Shown in pieces: positions 8,119-16,206 of a DNA stretch of 30,812 bases (positions are counted from its first letter, which is position 1; each line of letters starts with the position of its first letter). A program made the position numbers and the translations under genes. The DNA lies in the NCBI GenBank assembly GCA_964354375.1, contig CAYGZQ010000051.1:1-30812 (forward strand), given 5' to 3'. Source of the DNA: CAYGZQ01 sp964354375 [NCBI: uncultured Planctomycetota bacterium]. Lineage in GTDB: Bacteria > JAJVIF01 > JAPKYR01. The notes under the pieces are model-generated. The model was given only the letters and a program-made list of their open reading frames with translations, had not been told where the DNA came from and ran no database searches.

Positions 8119-9195
8119 TCAGTTCCTCCCCAGCTTGACCCTGAGTATCGCAACGAATTTCTCCTCATCCTCAATCGCGATGTCTATTTCCACCACGTAA
8201 AGCTCCAGCCCGATCGCATCGATAGCGCCGTCCAGACGCACCGCGTCCTTGACCGTCGTGAGCAGCGCATCAGCACCCAGGTCTTTCGCCCGCCGACCCA
8301 CCCTCGCCATGTCGCTCCGATTGTACGGATGATGATCGGCAAACTCGATCAACCCCCCCAGCTCGCATCCCAGACCCTGTATCGTCTTCGCAAAACTCCT
8401 CGGATTTCCTATGCCCGCAAATGCAGCCACCTTCATGCCCCTCAGCGATTCCGCTCTCCTGAGCTCTCCGTTCAACCCGTGCCGCATTCCTCTCACGACC
8501 ATGCGGGTCAGGAATATCGGAGGGGGACCCTCAACCCACGATCTGAGCCTTTCCCCGATCGCGTCGATACGCGCGCGGTCCACCGCTTCAGTGTGCGTGA
8601 GAAAAATCGCATCGGCCCGGCCCAATGCTCCCGGCGGCTCTCTCAACGGACCCCTCCCGCAATCCACGCGCCCGAACGGCGCCAGCGCATCGACCAGCGC
8701 CAGGTCGAAATCCCTCTTCAGACCCGTCGTCTGAAATCCGTCGTCGAGAATGATCGCATCCACACCGAACTTTCCGATCAGCAGGCGCGAGCCCTCTATA
8801 CGGTCCCTGCCGACCGCCACCGGGATTTTCTCGGCTCTGAGCCCTTCCCCAAGAAGCCTTGCCTCATCCCCCGACCTCTCCCAGCCCATCAAAAGCTCGA
8901 AGCCGTCCGACACAATCTCCGGGGGCCCCCCTTCCCGCTCGAGACTACCTTTGTAGCCGCGCAGCACCACCCCGGGATGATGTCCCATCCCGGATAGCTT
9001 CCTCGCCACATACTCCACCGTCGGCGTTTTCCCCGTCCCGCCGAAGGAAATGTTCCCCACCGAGATCACGGGTACGCTCAGCTCCAGCGCGCCCGACATG
9101 CTGCGACGCACGCGGTCGTGGCTCAGGCTCGCGTACAGCGAATAAAGAGGGCTGAGTATGGGCATCGACATGATCTGCAAAACTCGTGCACTCAT
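8119..9195 (-). CDS. lpxK: Tetraacyldisaccharide 4'-kinase
   Basis: The inner-membrane kinase that phosphorylates the 4' position of the lipid A precursor (EC 2.7.1.130). The 358-residue product has the N-terminal membrane-associated helix (residues 7-25), the P-loop in SVGNISFGGTGKTPT (45-59), the DDGFQ motif followed by RDFDLALVD, and the FADHHPY motif, all standard for LpxK. It lies 29 bp downstream of waaA on the same strand, an expected lipid A/Kdo pairing, and is probably co-transcribed. The ribosome site is weak (GGTG about 9 nt upstream of the ATG at 9195); an internal ATG at 9171 is possible but has no better site. A family 1 repeat begins immediately after the stop. Confidence 0.95.
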   Translation of the reverse strand: MSARVLQIMSMPILSPLYSLYASLSHDRVRRSMSGALELSVPVISVGNISFGGTGKTPTVEYVARKLSGMGHHPGVVLRGYKGSLEREGGPPEIVSDGFELLMGWERSGDEARLLGEGLRAEKIPVAVGRDRIEGSRLLIGKFGVDAIILDDGFQTTGLKRDFDLALVDALAPFGRVDCGRGPLREPPGALGRADAIFLTHTEAVDRARIDAIGERLRSWVEGPPPIFLTRMVVRGMRHGLNGELRRAESLRGMKVAAFAGIGNPRSFAKTIQGLGCELGGLIEFADHHPYNRSDMARVGRRAKDLGADALLTTVKDAVRLDGAIDAIGLELYVVEIDIAIEDEEKFVAILRVKLGRN

Positions 9196-9224
9196 CCTTG
9201 CGACACCGACCGTAATTTACCACA

Positions 9225-10571
9225 TCAGCAGAGGCAGGACGCAACCCAGTCGGCTATCATGTCGGCCGCCTTCAGTTGACCCGCAATGAGTGAGCTTGCC
9301 TTCAGCCTGTATTCCTCGATATCGACTTCTCTGAGCACGCGACGGATTCCTTCTTCAAGCTCCTTCGAATCCGCCACCTCAGTTATCACGCCCGCCTCGC
9401 CCAGCACCTTCTGAAGATCGTGGAAATTCGACATCGACGGTCCGTGAAGCGTCGGCACTCCCATCGCAACGGGCTCCAGCACATTGTGACCGCCGCGACT
9501 CACGAGGCTCCCGCCCACAAACGCCACGTCCGCCGCTCCGTAGAGCTTCATCAGCTCCCCGATCGTGTCCACGACAATTGCTTTCACCCCGTCGGGCACA
9601 CCGCCCCTCTCTCTCACCTCAGTCCATAGCGAAACCTTTTCGCCCGACGCCCGAACCAGCTGGGTCACCCTCGGGACCTGTTCGAGATGCCTCGGGGCCA
9701 GCACCAGATGGACCGATCCCCCTCCTTCGACTCCGCCCGCTCCGTTGAGGTCCTTCCAGACTTGGATCAGTTTCTCGTCCTCGCCCGGATGCGTGCTGCC
9801 CGCCACCAGCAGCTTCGACGTCGGCCCGACCCCAAGGAATCCTCTCATCCGATCGCGCTCTTCCACCCCCGGAGGGCTCCCGCAGGCGGCGAATTTCAGG
9901 TTCCCGGCAAGATGGGTCCTCTCTGCGGGTGCCCCCAGCGCTTTCACCCGCTCGACATCCTCCGCGCTCCTCATGAACAGTGCATCGAACGATCCCAGAA
10001 GCCACCGGTACAGGCCCCTGAGGAAAACCGGACGTCTCGCGGCACGGTCCGATATCCTCCCGTTCGCGAGCGCCATCGGGACTCTCGAGTCGACAAGCGC
10101 CCTGAACAAATTCGGCCACAACTCGACCTCGATGTCCAGGAAACAGTCCGGACGCAGCTTCGCCACAAGCCTCCTCGTTGCGCCGGGAAGATCGAGCGGC
10201 AGAAAAAACAGAGCGTCGGGCTGGAAATTCCGCCTGATGTAGTCCCTGCCCGTGAATGTCACAGTCGAGACAGCCACGAGCGCGTCCTCGCACCTCGTGC
10301 GGATCGCCTCGATCAGCGCCTTCGCCACCGCCGCCTCTCCCACGCTCACCGCATGAATCCAGACCAGCTTCCGTCCATGCCTTGCCTTCTCCAACTCGTC
10401 CAACGCCGGCGAGAATCTCCCCAGACGCTCCGGCACCGTGTCCTTGAAGCCGCCATAATTTGACAAGAACGGTCCGGCCAGATGAACCAACGGCGTGAGC
10501 ACGCAACTGAGCCCTGTGTACGCTTTCAGAGTCCACGGAAGCGAGCGATTCTGTTGTGTTTCAGCGGCCAT
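9225..10571 (-). CDS. waaA: 3-deoxy-D-manno-octulosonic acid (Kdo) transferase
   Basis: Transfers Kdo from CMP-Kdo onto lipid A precursor (kdtA/waaA, GT30). The 448-residue product shows an N-terminal hydrophobic anchor (about 15-38), the conserved WIHAVSVGEA block with the likely catalytic base Glu79, the VELWPN motif, an NGRISDRA block, AGSTHPGED, and the C-terminal donor-site signature RGGHNVLEP. Length is slightly above the usual 420-430. The start is ATG at 10571; no clear Shine-Dalgarno is visible, but no better in-frame start exists. lpxK follows and kdsB precedes after a 140-bp repeat-containing gap. Mono- or bifunctionality cannot be told from sequence alone. Confidence 0.95.
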   Translation of the reverse strand: MAAETQQNRSLPWTLKAYTGLSCVLTPLVHLAGPFLSNYGGFKDTVPERLGRFSPALDELEKARHGRKLVWIHAVSVGEAAVAKALIEAIRTRCEDALVAVSTVTFTGRDYIRRNFQPDALFFLPLDLPGATRRLVAKLRPDCFLDIEVELWPNLFRALVDSRVPMALANGRISDRAARRPVFLRGLYRWLLGSFDALFMRSAEDVERVKALGAPAERTHLAGNLKFAACGSPPGVEERDRMRGFLGVGPTSKLLVAGSTHPGEDEKLIQVWKDLNGAGGVEGGGSVHLVLAPRHLEQVPRVTQLVRASGEKVSLWTEVRERGGVPDGVKAIVVDTIGELMKLYGAADVAFVGGSLVSRGGHNVLEPVAMGVPTLHGPSMSNFHDLQKVLGEAGVITEVADSKELEEGIRRVLREVDIEEYRLKASSLIAGQLKAADMIADWVASCLC

Positions 10572-10627
10572 AGAACAGAGATTTCACAAAGACCGGACTG
10601 CCCACTCAGAACCCCTCCCTGCTGCAC

Positions 10628-10687
10628 CATCCCCCCCCGGCTCCTACACCATCCCCCCCGCTTGCGGGGGGGATTACAGGGGGGGCC
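10628..10687. repeat. Family 1 element, truncated
   Basis: A CCAT/C-run fragment (10628-10638) is followed by a full right arm (10648-10687: ACCAT, C-run, GCTTGC, G-run, ATTACA, G-run). The left arm is reduced. It sits 25 bp past the kdsB stop in the gap before waaA. Confidence 0.75.
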
Positions 10688-10712
10688 TTCGCTTCATCTC
10701 CACCGCCCGACT

Positions 10713-11483
10713 CTAATACCCCCTCGACCTCAACGCCGCCTCCACTCTCGGGACATCCGACCTCGTGTCCACACCCATGAATTCATGCTCCGTCATCACG
10801 CACCTGATCTTCATCCCGTTCTCGAGCGCCCTCAACTGCTCCAGACCCTCCGCGATCTCGAGCGGACTCGGCGGCAGGCTCACAAAACGCTCGAGCGCAT
10901 CCCGCCTGTACAAGTACAGCCCAATATGCAGCAGGAACTTCGTCGCAGGAATCTTCCCGCGCTCCTCGATCGGCCGCTCCTTCACGTGCGGGATCGGCGC
11001 CCTCGAGAAATAAAGCGCGTTCATATCCCTGTCGAGGACCACTTTCACCCTGTTGGGATCCCTGACCTCCGACGCATCCAGCGTCCGAACCATCGTCACG
11101 ATCTCACTTCCCGACCCCTTCTCGTCCATCACCACCGACACGAGCGAATCCAGCACTTCACCGGTTATCAGCGGCTCATCGCCCTGAAGATTCAGAATCC
11201 ATCCGGCATCCAGACCCTGCGCGACCTCCCAGACCCGGTCCGTGCCCGACGGATGGTCGGCTCGAGTCATGCACGCCTCGTATCCTGCATCCCTCACAGC
11301 CTTCGCCACTTCCTCGTCGTCGGTCGCCACCACGATCCTGTCCGCGTACCGGCATCCGCTCGCGCCCTGGGCGACCCATACCACGAGCGGCCTCCCCAGA
11401 ACCGGGTGTAGCACCTTCCCGGGGAAGCGGGTCGAGCCCTTCCTTGCGGGTATGACTATCGCGAGCTTTTCCACTCCGGCCAT
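10713..11483 (-). CDS. kdsB: CMP-Kdo synthetase (3-deoxy-manno-octulosonate cytidylyltransferase)
   Basis: Activates Kdo with CTP to give CMP-Kdo (EC 2.7.7.38), the donor for the WaaA enzyme encoded next to it. The 256-residue product carries the IPARKGSTRFPGKVL nucleotide-binding motif (residues 10-24), HPSGTDR, LQGDEPLI and the HIGLYLYRRDAL segment typical of KdsB, at normal family length. The ATG at 11483 fits the family N-terminus better than the frame start at 11504. TATAAT overlaps this ATG on the minus strand, so the true start could instead be the GTG at 11474 on a leaderless message. It heads the minus-strand LPS run and is divergent from the membrane gene at 11605. Confidence 0.95.
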   Translation of the reverse strand: MAGVEKLAIVIPARKGSTRFPGKVLHPVLGRPLVVWVAQGASGCRYADRIVVATDDEEVAKAVRDAGYEACMTRADHPSGTDRVWEVAQGLDAGWILNLQGDEPLITGEVLDSLVSVVMDEKGSGSEIVTMVRTLDASEVRDPNRVKVVLDRDMNALYFSRAPIPHVKERPIEERGKIPATKFLLHIGLYLYRRDALERFVSLPPSPLEIAEGLEQLRALENGMKIRCVMTEHEFMGVDTRSDVPRVEAALRSRGY

Positions 11484-11540
11484 TATACTCAACACTCCGC
11501 CCATTCAATAGGTCGCCTACGTCGGCACTCACGTGGGGTA

Positions 11541-11549
11541 TGCTATATT
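11541..11549 (+). promoter_or_regulatory. Extended -10 for the HEATH-motif membrane gene
   Basis: TG-C-TATATT is an extended -10 box; no -35 is obvious, as expected for this class. Transcription would start near 11556. That argues against the upstream ATG at 11533 as the translation start. Confidence 0.5.
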
Positions 11550-11604
11550 TGGGCCCCTGATGGTGGAAAGCCTGAGAACCCCCGATAAGATGGAGACCTC
11601 CCCG

Positions 11605-12516
11605 ATGGTCCCGCAGAGAGAGCTCTACAGGATCGCGATCGCAAGGATTCAGTCTAGCGGCACCATGCGTGTCATGGAAATCGTGCTGTGGTCGATCACC
11701 GCTTTGTACCTGGGTCTCCTCACATCTCATCTCACGCCGTACGTAGTGGGTTCTTGGGCATTTCGCATCGCCTACTGGACAATTTTCGCTACAACCCCTT
11801 TTCTGATCGGCGGTTGGGTGCACAGAACGCATTTTGTTCCTGGGGATGAGACATTGAAAATCACCCCCGTGCGGGCCTCCGAGGTGATCAACCCTCGTGT
11901 GAAGGCGGTGGCTGTAACCTGGCTTAGATTCGCAGCGCCTCTGATCGTCCTTCTCGTTGTCTCGCACGAGGCTACGCATTCCTACAACTTCCCCAATAGG
12001 TACGATCGCGTTCTCAGGACCGCGGCGGCGTCCCTGCTCGCCTTTCCCTGCAACGGACCGCAACAACTTGAATGCGAGGCGATGTGGCAGAAAGACGATG
12101 AGGGCAACTTCGTCCGGCCCAGGCTCCTGACGCTCAATGACGCTCAGAAAGCAGCAGTGATCGGCCTTGGAGTTCTGCATCCGATCGGATGGCTCAATTT
12201 CCCCATAATGTGGGGCTTTTATCTTCGTACGAGACTGCGTCAGGGCGGCGGGTATTGGGTCTGGTACTTCGCGCACCTCCTGCCCGTCGCGGGGCTCGCG
12301 TACATAAACTACCTGAGGGTCCTGCTTCCCCCGGTTGGGAGAGTGTGGCCTTTCTATGCGGTTACCCTATCGAGCACAGCGACTTATACGATACGAACCC
12401 TGCATCATGGCTGGACCGACTGGCTCTGGATGCTTCTCTATGGGCTAGGTGGCGTCCTGCTGTCCCTGTTTCTCTACGTGCTGGCCCTGAGATCGTGGGC
12501 GAGGCGGAAATCATGA
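11605..12516 (+). CDS. Seven-helix membrane protein with an HEATH motif, unknown function
   Basis: Not assigned to a family. The 303-residue product has about seven hydrophobic helices: three in the first 120 residues and four in the last 120, with a soluble loop of about 65 residues between. At the end of the third helix is VVSHEATHSYNF, which contains HExxH, the zinc-metalloprotease signature, with acidic residues (LECEAMW) some 45 residues later. The match may be chance. The ITPVRASEVINPRVKA loop and the LALRSWARRKS end recall ABC-2 type permeases, a second possibility. The start at 11605 has GGAG 9 nt upstream; ATGs at 11560 and 11590 are alternatives. Its TGA overlaps the next gene's ATG (ATGA), showing translational coupling. 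Confidence 0.65.
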   Translation: MVPQRELYRIAIARIQSSGTMRVMEIVLWSITALYLGLLTSHLTPYVVGSWAFRIAYWTIFATTPFLIGGWVHRTHFVPGDETLKITPVRASEVINPRVKAVAVTWLRFAAPLIVLLVVSHEATHSYNFPNRYDRVLRTAAASLLAFPCNGPQQLECEAMWQKDDEGNFVRPRLLTLNDAQKAAVIGLGVLHPIGWLNFPIMWGFYLRTRLRQGGGYWVWYFAHLLPVAGLAYINYLRVLLPPVGRVWPFYAVTLSSTATYTIRTLHHGWTDWLWMLLYGLGGVLLSLFLYVLALRSWARRKS

Positions 12517-13523
12517 GATGGAAATGGAAATGGATATTGATTCCGCTCCTCGTGTACGCCGTTACTGCGTCGGGCGGAACGATTTTCCATCATTATCGCC
12601 GAGCCAAGATCGCTCGGATGTTCGAGACCGCAAAGCGAGAGCATCTCCCCCTTCTCGTAACACACAACCGAGGGAGAACATGCTTTACGTACAGGCTGCA
12701 TTCGCTGGACGGTGAGGTTGTCGGACTCGACCCGGGGAATCAGTGGCCCATTAAGCCGCCGAGCGTGTCTGAGGATGGGCGCACCGTCTACTACTGGACC
12801 ATGATAGGTACCGAGCCCGAAATTCATCTTTGGAGCTTCTCGCTTCCCGAGGACAGACCGTCGCTGGTCGCGAAATCCGATCTGACGGAAATGTTCGATC
12901 CAAAGGAGAAGAAAGGCTCCGAGATTCTGGGCCCACCCTGGCGACTGGAGGGAGACGGCGAAGCATTTTCGCTGCTCAATGTAGCAACAGGCGAAAGAAA
13001 ATCGCTCGATCTCGACGGCGAAGCGCCCTGGGAGAGGTCCGGGACCACCGGCTATGCGCGCTACGACTTCGGATACTCCCCGTCAGGGAACCGATTGTTC
13101 TGCCTGGACCGGTCGATTGAATGGATGTATGACGTTGGCCTTGATGAATGGAGCGAGGTTACAAAGGCGACAACATCGGACGTTTTGTTTGTTGGAAGCA
13201 GGGATGGAGCGCTCAAAGCGAAGGTTTCGGAGCGGAGCCCGTCAACACTGGGCACAAAGTACGATACCGACTTCATCGACACGCGCACAGGGGCAACGAT
13301 AAGGATGGTCAAGGATGGCGCATGCCTATTTGTCGGCAAACGATTTACCGCGTGCATCCAGTATCCTTCAACAGCCTCGGGCATAATCCTGAAGGGTCGT
13401 TTTGTCGTGAGGATTTTTGATATGGAAAACGGCTGGGAAGAGCATCAGATTGTGCTGAACGACAAAGCGAATTTTCATTTGCCCCGGCAGCTGGGTTTCG
13501 ATGTAGCTCTCCTGGAGCCGTAG
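12513..13523 (+). CDS. Membrane-anchored protein, probable beta-propeller-like domain
   Basis: Not recognised as a known family. The 336-residue product starts with a basic-aromatic stretch (MRWKWKW) and one membrane helix (about 8-25), leaving roughly 300 residues outside the cytoplasm. That part is strand-rich, with recurring segments such as SVSEDGRTVYYW, YSPSGNRLFCLD and DVLFVGSRDGALKAKV, which resemble blades of TolB/WD-type propellers. The start overlaps the preceding stop by 4 nt, and GAGGCGGAA lies just upstream, so it is co-translated with the HEATH-motif membrane protein and probably works with it. The open frame extends upstream to 12189, but that part is only a shadow of the preceding gene. 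Confidence 0.65.
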   Translation: MRWKWKWILIPLLVYAVTASGGTIFHHYRRAKIARMFETAKREHLPLLVTHNRGRTCFTYRLHSLDGEVVGLDPGNQWPIKPPSVSEDGRTVYYWTMIGTEPEIHLWSFSLPEDRPSLVAKSDLTEMFDPKEKKGSEILGPPWRLEGDGEAFSLLNVATGERKSLDLDGEAPWERSGTTGYARYDFGYSPSGNRLFCLDRSIEWMYDVGLDEWSEVTKATTSDVLFVGSRDGALKAKVSERSPSTLGTKYDTDFIDTRTGATIRMVKDGACLFVGKRFTACIQYPSTASGIILKGRFVVRIFDMENGWEEHQIVLNDKANFHLPRQLGFDVALLEP

Positions 13524-13553
13524 GTGATGGGCGGTGGTGCCAAAAGAATCCAA

Positions 13554-13713
13554 GCCCCCCTGTAGTCCCCCCCAAGGGGGGGACGGGGTATTCCAGATGC
13601 CTAATGAACACCGACCCCTTGCCCTCCCCCCCCGAGGGGGGATGGTGTTTTTCGCATGCCTCATGTACTCCAACTCTTAGCCGTCCCCCCCTTGGGGGGG
13701 ACTACAGGGGGGC
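13554..13713. repeat. Family 1 element with perfect 33-bp terminal inverted repeats
   Basis: The best copy. Left arm 13554-13586 and right arm 13681-13713 are exact reverse complements over 33 bp (G, C-run, TGTAGT, C-run, AA, G-run, ACGG). Inside is a third C-run/G-run palindrome near 13625-13643. It separates two convergent genes and lies 30 bp past one stop. Confidence 0.92.
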
Positions 13714-13719
13714 ATCCAG

Positions 13720-13752
13720 AAAAACAAAAAGCCCGGCAATTGACTGCCGGGC
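13720..13752 (-). terminator. Intrinsic terminator of the VIT-vWA gene 1
   Basis: On the minus strand, a perfect 8-bp stem (plus-strand arms GCCCGGCA 13731-13738 and TGCCGGGC 13745-13752, 6-nt loop) is followed by TTTTTGTTTTT. It lies 25 bp past the stop codon. Confidence 0.88.
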
Positions 13753-13777
13753 CGCATAGGTCTCTTGCAGGGAACTC

Positions 13778-15973
13778 CTATTCCTCTTCCGGATCGATCT
13801 GGTAGACCTTGTCATCCCAGAGCACGATCACCGACTCCCCGACCGCAAGATACTCGGCAATATCGGGCTCGTCCGTGAGAAGATCGAAGTACTCATCGCT
13901 CAGGTAGATGATATGGGTCGGCTCGGGCGACTCGCCCTCCACGTACTCGCTGTCTACCCAGTATCCTTCTTCGTTCATGTAGAACGTCTTGTCGCCCGCA
14001 TAGGACACGGCTCCCACAAGGCTCTGATCAAGCTCGTACGCGCCCTCTTCCATTTCACCCACCGATTTGCTCTCCAGCCTCTCTGCAGATGCCGCGTCAG
14101 GTGCTGCGAAGCCTCCGCCGCCACCCCAGCCTCCGCTCGGACCGCCCGGCGGTCGGAAGCCTTCTCTGATGAAACCCTGCTGTAAGGGCTGCGGATATTC
14201 GTCCTCCGTAACCAACATGCTCGTGTACGGCGTTATGATCCCGTATCGAGTGGCAAGCTGGACGATCTCGTCCACGACCTCCTGGTTCTCGCCGTACAGC
14301 CGAATCTGGTTCAGCAGGTACCCCACACGCCTTGTCGCCCAGTGTCGCGGAATGAAATCGTTCTCACGATCGCTCGCGAACTCGACGGGATAGGAGAATC
14401 GTCTCTCGTCGTTCTCCACTTTTCCCGTGATGACGATGTTCCCGTCGCCCGTGCCGACATATCGTCCCGTCAGAATAAGCTGGCTTCCGAGGAAGAGGTC
14501 CGGAAGGACGTCGGGCAGCATGTCGTACACCCGCGTGCCGTTGATCTCCACCTCGATCCCCGTCATCACCGGCGACTTGATCTTGGCGTAGAAATCGCTC
14601 AGCGGCTGCTCGAGGTCTTCGTCCGGAGCGACACTTGCCGTGTAGCCCCCGTTCTCCTTGGCGAGCCGGTCTATGAACTGGTAATCGACATCGTCCCCCA
14701 CGCCGAAGAAAAAGATTCGCGCGTTGACCTCGGAGTTGGTGGCGTTGGTGTTCTCGATGATCTTCGCGGTGTTGGTTTCGCCGACAGTGGGAAGCCCGTC
14801 CGTGAGGAAGATGACATACATCGGACGGTCGCGCTCTGGACTGGAGCTTAACGCCTTCTGCATGGCGGCGTCGATATTCGTGCTCCCGCCCGCATCGATT
14901 CCGCTCACGTATTCTCTGACATCCGAGATGTTTTCATCCGTAGCATCGCTCCAGCCCTCAAAATAAGGATACACATCAGTCGCGTACGTGATGAACTGGA
15001 AGCGGTCATCGCTATTCAGGTTCTGGAAGATGAAATCCAGGGCCTGTTTCGCCTGCTCGATTTTCCCGCCCGACATGCTCCCCGATGTGTCGAGCACGCA
15101 GACGAAATCTTTCGGAACGACCGTGATGCGGCTCTCGTCGTATTCGGGAGCTATCATCGCGAGAAAATAACCCTCACCGCTCCGTGTGGAGTGAGTGAGC
15201 ATGTTGAGCCCGACCTCGGCCTCCGGACGGCTGACGTAGAGGACGAAATCGCCGGACGGTCGATATGACGATTTCTCGAAGCCGACCGTCGCACGTTTTG
15301 ACCCGTCGCGGTCGACCCGTATGTCGTGGGTTGGCGAGTAAATCGTCCCGAGCGCGTCGGGCGACTCGATGTTCACCGTGATCGCCAGCGATTCGATCTT
15401 ATCGATCGAGTACCCGTCCAGCTTCAACGGGATTTCCACGCGCATCAGACCTGCATCGATCGGCAGAAGCCAGTCGTACTCCATGTCGATCTGCTTCGTC
15501 CCGTACGCGGGTATGGGATAGATATTCGCGCGGATGAGCCCGTCACCCACGTATTCCAGAAGCCCGGGGTCGCGCATGGATGAGACGATCTGCTGATAAA
15601 TCTGCGCGGCCTGCTGCGCCGGCAATGTCTCGGAGGTCAATTCCTTCCCGTCGAGCCAGAGCGAAAAATCGGAGATGTCGGCCCCTTTCGGAACCGGGAA
15701 CACATAGACTCCCTCGAGGTCGATCCCCGTGTTGTTCTTGAAAATCTGCGTTGTGCGGATGTGCGCGAACTGATCGTTGAGATCGACCTGCACGCTCTGG
15801 CTCTGAAGAGTCAGAGGCTGCACAGGCCACGGCATCGGCTGGGGCGGCGGGTTCCAGTTAACGTAGATGTCGGGCTGGATGATTATCCCCTGCGCCCTCA
15901 CGCCGGATGTCCATCCGAAAAAGACGAATAACGCGATAAATACAGCAAATGGGACTGTCAGGCGACGATTCAT
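13778..15973 (-). CDS. Secreted VIT and vWA domain protein, paralogue 1
   Basis: A 731-residue exported protein with the inter-alpha-trypsin inhibitor heavy chain arrangement; such proteins are thought to bind ligands or matrix outside the cell. The signal peptide (1-27) ends in GVRA-QG. The VIT domain is about 55-180, with RDPGLLEYVGDGLIRANIYPIP as its clearest block. The vWA domain is about 285-470, with a complete MIDAS metal site: DTSGSMS (Asp295, Ser297, Ser299), Thr365 in GGSTN and Asp392 in LTDG. A C-terminal region of about 250 residues follows, with a Gly/Pro-rich stretch (PPGGPSGGWGGGGG). It has no C-terminal membrane helix, unlike its neighbour. GGAGG is 7 nt before the ATG. It is a tandem paralogue of the next gene, collinear without gaps through residue 300. 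Confidence 0.9.
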   Translation of the reverse strand: MNRRLTVPFAVFIALFVFFGWTSGVRAQGIIIQPDIYVNWNPPPQPMPWPVQPLTLQSQSVQVDLNDQFAHIRTTQIFKNNTGIDLEGVYVFPVPKGADISDFSLWLDGKELTSETLPAQQAAQIYQQIVSSMRDPGLLEYVGDGLIRANIYPIPAYGTKQIDMEYDWLLPIDAGLMRVEIPLKLDGYSIDKIESLAITVNIESPDALGTIYSPTHDIRVDRDGSKRATVGFEKSSYRPSGDFVLYVSRPEAEVGLNMLTHSTRSGEGYFLAMIAPEYDESRITVVPKDFVCVLDTSGSMSGGKIEQAKQALDFIFQNLNSDDRFQFITYATDVYPYFEGWSDATDENISDVREYVSGIDAGGSTNIDAAMQKALSSSPERDRPMYVIFLTDGLPTVGETNTAKIIENTNATNSEVNARIFFFGVGDDVDYQFIDRLAKENGGYTASVAPDEDLEQPLSDFYAKIKSPVMTGIEVEINGTRVYDMLPDVLPDLFLGSQLILTGRYVGTGDGNIVITGKVENDERRFSYPVEFASDRENDFIPRHWATRRVGYLLNQIRLYGENQEVVDEIVQLATRYGIITPYTSMLVTEDEYPQPLQQGFIREGFRPPGGPSGGWGGGGGFAAPDAASAERLESKSVGEMEEGAYELDQSLVGAVSYAGDKTFYMNEEGYWVDSEYVEGESPEPTHIIYLSDEYFDLLTDEPDIAEYLAVGESVIVLWDDKVYQIDPEEE

Positions 15974-16029
15974 GTTTTGGCCTCCAGTTGAATTACCCCT
16001 CATGGTCGATACATGTAACATCGATTGAG

Positions 16030-16038
16030 ATTGTAGCA
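16030..16038 (-). promoter_or_regulatory. Extended -10 for VIT-vWA gene 1
   Basis: TG-C-TACAAT on the minus strand, about 57 bp upstream of the ATG. No good -35 is seen. It shows that paralogue 1 can be transcribed separately from paralogue 2 upstream. Confidence 0.5.
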
Positions 16039-16091
16039 CGCTCCTAAAGGTTCGATACGCCCTCCCCTCTCCAAGAGACAGAAGGAATCCC

Positions 16092-16193
16092 GTGGCGCCC
16101 GTACGTCCGCCCCGAGCTTGCCGAGGGGCGGACGTACGGGTGTCTCATCTGGAGTCACCCATCTGTCCGCCGCGGCGGACATATGGGCGCCAC
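16092..16193. repeat. Family 2 double-hairpin element, copy B
   Basis: A 102-bp element bounded by GTGGCGCCC and GGGCGCCAC. The left hairpin has a perfect 16-bp stem from CCCGTACG (16098) to CGTACGGG (16140) with loop GAGCTTGCCGA. The right hairpin is CCCAT.TGTCCGCCG against CGGCGGACA.ATGGG. It ends 13 bp past the VIT-vWA 2 stop codon. Confidence 0.88.
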
Positions 16194-16206
16194 GAGGATT
16201 CATTGA

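Noticed and set aside
12189-12512. Upstream extension of the 12513 gene
   Set aside because: It lies wholly inside the preceding membrane gene in another frame; the ATGA overlap and ribosome site mark 12513.
13554-13713. Family 1 element as an insertion sequence
   Set aside because: At 160 bp it has inverted ends but no coding capacity, so only a non-autonomous or REP-like element can be claimed.
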